This document shows positions 29,834 through 40,700 of a stretch of 64,000 bases of DNA, one piece after another. The notes under the pieces were generated by a model. It worked only from the letters and a program-made list of their open reading frames with translations. It ran no database searches and was not told where the DNA came from. A program made the translations under genes and the position numbers. The stretch lies in assembly GCF_011068285.1 (NCBI RefSeq), contig NZ_CP049616.1, forward strand, positions 1,034,501 through 1,098,500. The letters run 5' to 3'. Positions within the stretch are counted from its first letter, which is position 1. The number at the start of each line of letters is the position of its first letter. Origin of the DNA: Flagellimonas oceani. Lineage in GTDB: Bacteria > Bacteroidota > Bacteroidia > Flavobacteriales > Flavobacteriaceae.

Positions 29834-31577
29834 TGGTGTGGTTTTTATGAATCCAAAACTTGTTTGGCCCATAATTTTGATGGGTCTCGTACTTTGGTCG
29901 GTCTTTGTTTGGAAAGAATGGCCACAGCGAAGGGAACGAAGGTTTTGGCCCAAACTGATTGCATCATTTTTTGCACTTTCTTCCTTGGTGATGATCATCC
30001 TCAAACCGGGAACGTTTCAAAAATCCACAAAAGGGAAGGCGATCGTATTGACCAACGGGTACCGCCCCGAACAGTTGGACAGTCTAAAATCAATTTACAA
30101 GCGTATAAAAACCGTAAAGTATACCAAAGGTCAAACCTTGTCCATTTTAACCGATACGGACTCTATTTTTCTAATGGGCCATGGCCTTGCCCCATATGAT
30201 TTTTGGCAATTGGAAGACAAGTCCGTTGCTTTTTTGGGTGGGGAGGCAATAACGGGATGGACGAGCATTTCCTATAAAAAGAAAGTGGTTTTGGGCGACT
30301 TTTTTAAGGTAGATGCCAAATATGCCAATCCTAAAAACGGACATTGGGCCGTTTTGGTGGATAACGGTGGCAATCCGTTGGACTCCGTTGTTTTTGGTGA
30401 GCAGCAGCAGATTGTGAAATTAAGGGCAGCTCCTAAAGCTAGCGGACGGTTTGTTTATGGCCTTTTGGAAAAAGATGATGAGGGAAACCTAATATCAAAA
30501 GAGCCATTGCCCGTTGAGGTGGAAAAAGGAGCCCCGTTAAAAGTAGCATTGATCAATACATTTCCCACTTTTGAGACAAAGTACCTTAAAAATTTCTTGA
30601 CCGAGAAAGGGCATCAGGTCTTGGCACGGACACAGCTCACGAAAGGAAAGTACAAGTTCGAATATTTCAATGGGGCGTCAAGTCCTATTTATGGTTTCAC
30701 TTCAGAAAACCTGAAAGAATATGACCTTTTGGTGTTGGACTCCGATTCTTACGCAGGGCTTACCGGTGCATCCAAACAGGCGATGGAAGCTGCAATGGAA
30801 TCATCCGGACTCGGTGTTTTTGTGCAGCCCAGCCAAGGTTTGTTCAGTCTTTCGGAAAGTCGTTCCCCATTCAAATTCATTCAGGATTATAAGAACGACA
30901 TCAATTTGGGGGCACCTGTCCAAAACCTGTCCAAATATCCATATCAATTTAAAGAAGCTTGGAGGGCACAGGAAATTTTGTTGGATTCGGTCACCATAGC
31001 ATCTTACCTACCGATGCAAAGGGGAAAAGTGGGCACAACCTTGCTACAGAACACATACCAATTGGTGTTGGACGGCAAAGAAAATCTCTATGCCCGAATA
31101 TGGACACAAATCCTCAACAGCATTACAAGGGAACGGGAAACATTGGTATCTTGGAAAGCGATTACCCGGATTCCCAGAACTGATGAACCTTTTCATTTTG
31201 AACTCCGTACCGCTTTGAATGATGTTGAGGTAAAGACAAATCAAGATACAAACATCCCATTGCTTCAAGATGGATTGCTGATAAATAAGTGGACCGGTGT
31301 GGAATACCCGAGAGCAACTGGTTGGAACCAACTGCGGGTATCCAATGACTCCGTTGTTACGTTCCCGTATTTTGTTTATGATGACAATCAACTTCAAACC
31401 TTGGAACAAGACGAAGTACTAAGGTCCAACCATCAAAAATTTGGTTCCGAACCTACTTTTGGGACTTCCATTTCCGAATCAAGAAAAGTGTTGCATCCCA
31501 TATCGCTATATTGGTTTTATATTGTGCTTCTTTTGGGGATGGGCTGGTTGTGGTTGGAACCGAAATTGGCACGCTGA
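29826..31577 (+). CDS. Membrane protein with soluble core, last gene of the MoxR operon
   Basis: About 583 residues from the ATG at 29826, which overlaps the previous stop by 8 bp (another ATG at 29847 is possible). Two N-terminal helices (about 8-25 and 40-55), a long soluble core and a C-terminal helix (about 558-575) give the layout of BatA/DUF4159-related proteins with a GATase1-like middle: the segment L-K-V-A-L-I-N-T-F-P-T-F-E and D-L-L-V-L-D-S-D-S-Y are Rossmann-like strands, without a catalytic Cys. No reliable name. It closes the run that begins with tldD. Confidence 0.75.
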   Translation: MSDGVVFMNPKLVWPIILMGLVLWSVFVWKEWPQRRERRFWPKLIASFFALSSLVMIILKPGTFQKSTKGKAIVLTNGYRPEQLDSLKSIYKRIKTVKYTKGQTLSILTDTDSIFLMGHGLAPYDFWQLEDKSVAFLGGEAITGWTSISYKKKVVLGDFFKVDAKYANPKNGHWAVLVDNGGNPLDSVVFGEQQQIVKLRAAPKASGRFVYGLLEKDDEGNLISKEPLPVEVEKGAPLKVALINTFPTFETKYLKNFLTEKGHQVLARTQLTKGKYKFEYFNGASSPIYGFTSENLKEYDLLVLDSDSYAGLTGASKQAMEAAMESSGLGVFVQPSQGLFSLSESRSPFKFIQDYKNDINLGAPVQNLSKYPYQFKEAWRAQEILLDSVTIASYLPMQRGKVGTTLLQNTYQLVLDGKENLYARIWTQILNSITRERETLVSWKAITRIPRTDEPFHFELRTALNDVEVKTNQDTNIPLLQDGLLINKWTGVEYPRATGWNQLRVSNDSVVTFPYFVYDDNQLQTLEQDEVLRSNHQKFGSEPTFGTSISESRKVLHPISLYWFYIVLLLGMGWLWLEPKLAR

Positions 31578-31731
31578 TTTTATATTTTAATTGGATTCTA
31601 CAATACCATAAACCCCAGTTTTTCAGTGATTTTACCCTATCTGTATTGGTTTTAAACACCAGTATAACCAAGGTTTGCAACATTTTACAAGCCTTCCACA
31701 ACATAAGATTCCCCACGTTTTCTTCTTTGGA

Positions 31732-31739
31732 TAGATTTG
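31732..31739 (+). promoter_or_regulatory. Possible -7 element (TAGATTTG) for the giant adhesin gene
   Basis: The octamer fits the Bacteroidota -7 consensus TAnnTTTG and lies 41 nt before the adhesin ATG. I could not find a clear TTG -33 element at the usual 19-21 nt spacing, so this is weak. Confidence 0.3.
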
Positions 31740-31780
31740 GTACCGCAGTTAAATAACCCACACTATCCAAAACCTCAAAA

Positions 31781-34700
31781 ATGAATTATAAACCTCTTGC
31801 TGTTCTTTCCAATAGACTCCTATTTCTATTGTTTTTTATAGCTTTTGTATCGCTGTCCCAAGCACAACTTTCCGTACCGTTTGAACCTCGCTTGCCCGAT
31901 GGAAACATTAAGGTAAAGGGAGACTTGGTGTACGTGGCCAATAATATTGTGAGTATTGCATCCGATCCCAATACCGATTATAACGGCAGTGCCAGTAATC
32001 AAGGTGTTCAGATGGATTATATTGATATAGATGGTGACCCTTCCACATTTAGTTCCAGTAGTGCCGAATTGAATGCGCCCAGCTGTTCCGCTGTGGTGTA
32101 TGCAGGTTTGTATTGGGGAGGTATTTATAGGGATACGGATCGTGACGATCCGTACAAATCAGTCAAATTCAAGGTTCCGGGAGGTTCCTATATCGATATT
32201 GGACCCGGTAGTGCACCGGAATTTCAGTACGAACAGATTTATGATAAGGATGGAGATCGGGATGGTGACGGCACCACTGATCCAGGGGTAGTTGATGTGG
32301 ATTATTTGAGCGGGGTAAACATGACCTCTTACCTTAACTACGCCAATGTGACCCACTTGCTTACGGGTCTGGGAAATCCCAATGGCGAATATACCGTTGC
32401 AAACGTGGTCGCATCTACAGGAGAGAGCAATGTAAGTGCAGGTTGGACCATGGTGGTGATATATGAAAACCAAAACTCCACGAGCAAATACATATCCACT
32501 TTTGATGGGTATGCAGCCATGGGGAGCACCTATAAGAATGTGAACTTTCCTTTTTCAGGATTTAAGACCTTGCCCGCGCCACTTCCGGTAAATGCAGTTA
32601 TCGGAGCAGGTACCATGGATGGTGACAGGGTAACCGGGCCCAGCATGCGATTTAGGGCAAATCCAGGCGATAGCTGGACCTATTTGAGCGATGCCATAAA
32701 CCCCAGCAACAACGTTTTTAACAGTACCATAAGCCACTTGGGCAGTTGGGTGGATACACGGACCCCCGCCAGTCGCAACACCTTAGGTTGGGATGCGGAT
32801 ATTTTGGACCTGCCCAATCCTAACAACTCCGTTTTGCCAAATAATCACGAGAGCGGAGAAATATTGATCAGTACTTCCAGTGAAGGGGTAATCCTCTTCC
32901 TTACCACAGTAGCAGTCGAAATAATTAATCCTGATATCATTGTTGAGAAAAAGGTAAAGGATCTGGCAGGGAACGATATAACAGGATCAGGTGTCAACCT
33001 TGGGCAGTCTTTGGAATATGTTTTGCGTTTTTGGAACCGCGGTAACGACGATGCAACCAATTTTATAATTCGCGACGTATTGCCCGATAATGTGGATTTG
33101 AACAATATTGATCTATCTGGTGCTCCCGGCGTAACTATGACAACCAGCGGGATGGACCCGGAGGAAATTGTATTCGAAGTACCCGATGAATTGGTAACCC
33201 AAGGCGGGAATACATATGAAATAATCATTCGTGTGGAGGTATCCGATGATTGCCACGATTTTGTGGCGGCCTGTAGTTCTACCATCCACAATACGGCTTA
33301 CTCCACTTATGATGGAGTAACCACCGGTCAAACCATTTCAGACACCCCGAGTCCGAGTGTATCTAATGTGGATAGTTGTGGTTTTGTGACCACGGGTGCC
33401 ACCAACTTCCTTTTGGATGATTTGACCGATTGTATTTTTGAGAGCGAAATCCAGATATGTGGAGCCAGCTCACAGATCACGGCAGGTGATGGTTACGACA
33501 CCTATACCTGGTACCGCGATTTGAACGGGAACGGTCAAATTGATGCGACCGATACCGTTTACACGGATGGTGACCCGGATAACGACCCTACCACCGTCAC
33601 TGTTCAAGAGACAGGTCAATATTTGGTGAGAAAGGAATCGGCAACCTGTGGTACCAACATAGAGTCCATGGAAGTGACCCGGTTTGGGACCACTCAGGTG
33701 AATCCTATCATCACATACTTTAATAATCTTAATGGTGATGCCGATATCACCAACGATATTCAGGGAGAGGTCGTAACCTGTGCCAACGACGGTTCACAAT
33801 TGCCAAAGATTTTTCTTTGTGGTATAAACGACACGCAGGATATAACATTAAACATTACGGATGCCCAGGCCATAAGATGGGAAAAATTGGACGAGGCCAG
33901 TTGTGCCGCCACCAACCCCGATTGTCCAAATACCCAAATGGGCTGTACGTGGAGCCAAGTGGATTCAGGAAATTCGTTTACGGCCAATACAGAAGGGCGT
34001 TACCGATTGGTATTGTCGTACACAGGTGGCTGTAACAGTATTTTTTACTTTGATGTATTCCAGAACAATCTGGATTTTGATGTTGATACCCAGAATATTT
34101 TTTGTACTACCGACGGGCATATCAGGATCCAAAATGTTGGATCAGGTTACGGATATCAATTGGTGGATACTGCTTCAGAAACTGTTTTGGTTTCCTATGC
34201 CGACAACAACGGACCAAATTTCGATATTGACACTCCAGGAACTTACCGAGTGGATTTTACACAATTGGACCCATCAACAGGAGATCCATTGGATGGTAGT
34301 TGTGTCTTTAGCACGGAGGAGATAGGAATTCAGAGACGGGACCTTGCGCTTAGCTTGGATGTAGTACCGGTTACTTGTTTGGGACAGGGCAGTGTTCGTA
34401 TCCAAGCCACCCAAGCTAGGGCCAACTATTCCTACAAATTGTACAAAGATGACGGATCAGGAAACCCTGGCGCCTTCGTTAATCAAAATTTGGCATACGC
34501 GCACAGTGACTACACCTTCTCTGGACTAAATCCGGGAGATTATGTGGTCGTGGTGGAAACTGATGATGGTTGTAATGAATCTGAAGCGTTCACCGTTCAG
34601 GAAATACCCGATCCACAGGTTACCGCATCAACTACCAAACATATTACCTGTACCGATGGGACCATTTCATTGACCGCTTCGCAAGGTGCCCCTGGCTATT

Positions 34701-37700
34701 CATTTGCTATTTGGGAAAAGGATGGAGTTGAACTTTATACCGACATCACCGATATTCCCACGACTGAATTTCAGAGGGATATAGCTACACCGGGCGTATT
34801 CAGCTTTGCATCAGGCGAAGAAGGTACCTACCGTTTTGTGGTCGTGGATGAGAATAATTGCTCGTCAATTTCCAACGCGGTCACCATAAACGATTTGGGC
34901 GGACTAACTGTTGCCGCACCTACCATTGATTCGGAAATTACCTGCGAAGGTTCCAATACAGGGCAGGTTACGATGAACGTATCTGGGGCCCAGACGCCAT
35001 ACAGCTATAGTATCGATAATTGGGCCACGGAACAGAACGACCCAACATTTGTCAATCTATCACCGGGCTCTTACACCCTAAGGGTTAGAAGCGCTGATGG
35101 TTGTGAAGAAAGTACAACGGTAACTTTGGACGACCCGGAAACTTTTAAGGCCAATGCCGGTATTTCCAGTACAGGAACCTGTGATGTCAATGGAAACTCT
35201 GAAGTACGGTTCACCAATGTAGAAGGGGGAACCGCACCATACGAGTTCAGTTTTGATGGAGGAAGCTCCTTCATCGCCGATGATCCTATGGACCCAACGG
35301 TAAGAATCAGTCTGTTGCCACCGGGAAATCATATTCTAATCGCCAAGGATGCCAGAGGGTGTCAAATTACGCTTCCGATTACCATAGATCCTCCATTGCC
35401 TGTTCCGAATTTTGATATGGATGTTGCGTATGATTGTGATGGTAACGGAAATATACTCCTCACACCCGACCAAAGTATATATGATTACAATTATACCATA
35501 AGCACAGCACCGACTGTTTCCTCAACAGATGGAACTTTCGCGGGTATAGCTCCGGGCACTTACACCATAACGGCCGAGTATACGGACAATGACCCTCCAA
35601 ACCCAAGTGTGTTGTTACTGGAGGATTTTGGCAGTGGGCCAACAGTGGACAGTCCTTATGTGTTGGGCTATACTTATGAAGATCAAGTGGGTAGCAACAC
35701 CCAGATCAATGATTTCGATTATTCCATAACGAGTTATATCGTATCTCCTTTTGGGCCATGGATTAGGCCAACAGACCATACTTCGGGAGGTACTGACTCC
35801 AATGGTAGATATTTGGTGATCAATGTAGGTTCTCCTGCACCGGGTCAAATTATATATCAAAAACCAATTAAGGACATTATCCCCAATCAAGATATGCGGA
35901 TTTCCTTTGCTGCCATTAATTTACTTGGAAGTGGGGGACAGCTAGATCCGGACATCTATGTGCAGATGAGAATACCTGGAACCAGTACCGTGGTAGGGGA
36001 AGTCCAGACCAATGATATCCCAAAGAACCGCATTTGGAACACCTTTGATTTTACCATAAACCCAGGAGTTCATACCGAACTGGATTTTGTTCTAATTTCC
36101 AAAAAAATAGGCAATAGTGGTAATGATGTGGCCATCGACGATATTTTGGTGGAACAAGTGCCACAATCCTGCCCAAGGACTATGGATATTCCCGTGGTGA
36201 TCGAAGCTGGTAACGGCTTTGGTGCTACTGTGCTTACTCATACCGATATTACCTGTAATGGCACGAACGATGGCTCCATCACTTTTGAAGTAGAAAATTT
36301 TGATGCCACTGCCGGTTTTGAATATTCCATAGATGGCGGTAGCAACTGGACTGCATCAACAACATCACCGGTGACTACGGCAACAACTTTGTCGTCCGGC
36401 ACTCAAAGCGTTTTGGTACGCAAGGCAGATGATACCAGCTGCTCCATAACACTTAACCAAGATATTGACGAGCCAGCAGCGCTTGGCATTAGTACCAACA
36501 TTCTTCAAAATCCGAGTTGTAATGACCCATTGGGAAGTATCGAAGCAACTGTAACAGGAGGAACCCCTACTTACGAATATGCTCTGGAGGATGGTGTTGG
36601 AGCTTCTGTTGTAGCTTTTCCAAACCCAACAGGAAATACATTTAATGGACTGGCTGCGGGAGATTATGTGATTGTTGCAAAGGATATCAACGGTTGCGAA
36701 GTAAGAAGCGCAATAATTACACTGGATGCTCCAGATGCATTGGCCTACGATGTAGATTACACCAGTTGTTATGATGGCGGCAATAATGCATCCATCGATA
36801 TTACCGTAACCTCTGGAAATGGCGGATACCTTTTCCAGATTGATGGAGGCCCATGGCAAAGCCCAAACCCAAGTACATCCAATACCTATACCTTTTCTGG
36901 ATTGGCCAATGGTACTTACGACATTAATGTAAAAGATGCTTTCGGTTGTGATGATGTCATAACCCAAGTCGTTATAGATGCTCAATTAGTGGTAAATGTT
37001 ACCGCAACAGATGTGAGCAGTTGTGCGGACGGGTCTATCGAAGTGACGGCAACAGGGGGTAACGGCACTTTGGTCTATGCATTAGTTCCGGAAGGTGACG
37101 TGCCCACTTCAGGTGACTTTGGATCTACAACTAATTTTTCAATAGACAATGCCACTGCCACGGCAAATCCAACAGGTTTTGACCTGTATGTTAGGGACAA
37201 TAATGGAACCTCTACCTATTGCGAAGTAATAGAGGAAGATATTATTATAAACCCCGCGGTAGACTGGGAAGTGGCGGCAGTGGCCGAAGACCCCAATTGT
37301 AATGGTGGCAACGGAAGCATTGTGGCCAATGTACAATTGAACGGAGGAGGAAGCCTATCCCCTGCACAAATTACTCAAGCAGGTCCTTTTACGTATTCTT
37401 TATATCAAGGTGCTACTGAAGTTGCATCGATTTCCAATTTGGCAACTACCAACTATACCTTTAACAATGTGACCGCAGGTACTTATGAGGTGAGAATTAC
37501 GGATGGTTCAGGATGTAGCTTGAACCAAACTTTGATAGATGTCGTTGATCCACCGGAATTGACGGGATATACACTTACTGAATTTCCTTCGGATGATTGC
37601 GACCCCGCTATCGGATTTAGGATTACCGGGTATCCAACAAGTGGATTGAATGGAACACTTCAATTTAGCCATGACAATGGATCAAGTTGGAGAACCAGTG

Positions 37701-40700
37701 ATACATTTAATGATTTAGGATTGGTTTCAGGAGACGAAGTAAAGCCTGCCATTAGAACAGTGGATGGAAGCGGAAATACGCTTTGCAGATATGATTTGCC
37801 ACAATATACTTTGACCTATCCTTTGGATGATCTGGATATTTCGATTTCCGCTATTGTTTTGAATTGTAATGAGTTGGAAGTAACGGTTCAAGGGGAGCAA
37901 GGAACCCCGGATTATGTGTATGCCTACACGGAAGACCCGGTAAATTTTGATCCTTCATCAGCAAGTTGGACATCTCCAGCTAAAGGATTAAGCGATCCAT
38001 ACGTATTTACAGGTTTAATACCTGGTAGAACATATGTTTTCTATGTTAGGGATATTAATGGTTGTATTAGACAGAGTGATCGAAATGTCAATGAAATACC
38101 AGGAGTTGATTTACCTATTGAAATAACAGAAACGGCAATTCCAAGTTGTGATGGTGCCAATAACGGCAGTGTAAGTTTCAGTTTAAATCCTGATTTTGCA
38201 GAGCCTCAAATAAGATGGGAATTTTTTGAGGTAGGAAACCCTACCCCATTGGAGGTTAGTGGAGGTGGAGTGTCTGCAGCAAATGTACCTTATACGAGTA
38301 CCCTCGATTTTACAGGATTATCTGCAGGGGAATACTATGTAAACGTTACACAGGTAGATGGTTTAAATGTAGATGCATGTCTTGGAGGCAGTGAAAATGT
38401 GTTAATTGAGGAACAACTTCCGATTACTGCAGATGTTTCTTCAACTCGTGAAATTGGATGCAATCAACCTGGATTGATTTCCGTTACAAACATCAATGGA
38501 GGTACAGCACCGTACACTTTTGATGTAACCGGTCCAACTGGATTTTCGACGATTTCTGCGACCACACAAAACCCAATCGAAATACCTGCCAATTCACCAG
38601 CAGGAAATTACAATGTTACCGTTGTCGATGTATATGGATGTACTGTAAGCACACCATATTCAGTTGCAATGACGTTGACGCCCAACCCGATTATTGATGA
38701 CATTCAAGTGGCCAACTGTGATGGCAGCGCAGATGTTACCGTAACGGCAAGTTCTGCCATAGGCGGGATTCGTTATGCTATGGTAACGGCAGGTGCTGCT
38801 GCTCCGACCACATTTTTGAACAATGGTGGAACATTCACCAATGTAACCGCAGGGGATTATGATTTCTATGTGATTGATGGCAATGGGTGTTCCATGGCGC
38901 AGGCCACGTTTACCGTTAATCCACCACTCCAGGCCAATGCCCAATTGACCAAACTTATCGATTGTTCCAGTACACCAGATGGGACCATTGAAATAGAAGC
39001 GTTACAAGGTTCGGGAACCTACGAATATTCCGTGGAAAACCTGACCACTACATCTACCGAGGTCCCTAAAACATCCATGGGAGGTAATTCCGTTGAATTC
39101 CACCCAACAACCGCAGGACAGTATGAAATCATAGTGTACGTGGATGCCACAACAGACCATGAAGCTTGTGAGCGTACATTCACCATTGTCGTTCCTGACC
39201 CAATAGAACCAGACTTCACCGCAACACCAACCGATGTGAGCTGTAATGGAGCCAATGATGGAAGCATCGCGGTAAGACAGACAGATAATGGTATCACACC
39301 ATTGACGTATGAATTGTTGGACAGTGGATTGAATCCGATTCCTTTAACTGATTTCATCTATGATTCTGCTACCCGTACCTTCCAAGACTTGGCGCCTGGG
39401 AATTATGTGGTCAGGGCTACTGGAACCAACAGTTGTCCCGCCGACTCTAACATAATCCCTATTGGCGAACCCACAACCATTACAGTGACCATTCCCGCTA
39501 CGGATGTGGTACAGTTTGGTTGTGCTGCAGGGAATAACCCCGATAATGCAAGCATTACGGTAAATTCCATTACCGGTGGAACGGGAACTTATGTTCGATA
39601 TGAGTTTATCGACCCGTCCAGTAATGTAGCGCAAGATGGAAATAACAACCGATTAATGATTTCGAATAGAGCAGGAGGTACCTATACCATCAATGTGTAT
39701 GACGATACGGGTTGTTCGGGAACCACTACGGCCTTTATCCAACAATTTGATGAGCTGCAAAATGCGACCGTCGATGTGGATGACGATATTTCTTGTGACA
39801 ACGGAGGGGAAACCATTACCATTACCGCACATGGCCTGTTGTCTGATTCCTCTTCAGGGCCCCATAACTATGAATTTGAAGAAATCTCGACAGGAAGTAC
39901 CAATGCAACGGGAACTTTTACGGGACTTCAGGTAGGATTGCATTCGTTCCGAGTAATCAATATTGTGACCGGATGTTCCATTGTTGTGACGCATAATGTG
40001 GAAGAAATCGAACAGTTCCAAATCAATATGATCGAAGATGCACCAGTGGTATGTGCTGGGGACGATGCCCAATATCATTTTGAATTGACTGGAGGGTATT
40101 CCGGTGATTTTACTTGGACCGTTTACAATACCAATGGTACGTTGAGCGATACCAGTGACGATACGCAATATGGTCCTACCGGAAGCGGAAGCGGTACAAC
40201 CAGCGGAAACATTGATTTGCCCAAGGGAACTTACCGTATTGAGATGGTTCAGGGCGACTTTCCTAGATGTACCGAAGAAACCACAATTACCGTAGGTGGG
40301 GCCGATGCCATTTTGGATGCGACCATCACCGAGATTGGCAATGCGTCCTGCGCAAACGACCAAGGAAGATTGTCCGTAACGCCAACGGGAGGTATTGCTC
40401 CGTACACGATTTCGATACCATCATTGGGATTGACGCAGACCAATGTGTACAGCTATGTATTCACCAATTTGGATGACGGAAACTATACCATCGAGGTTAC
40501 CGATGCTGCAGGGTGTACCAACGCCACGTTGAGCGGAACCATTCAAACGGTAGATCCTCTATTGGCGGACATCACGCCGGCCAACCAAACATTGGATTGT
40601 ATCGGTGATTCCGACGGAAGCATTACAGCTACACTCACATCTGGTGGTGTGGGAACCGTATTGTACAGCTTAAATAGGATTGAGGCGGGAAGTGTCGTTT

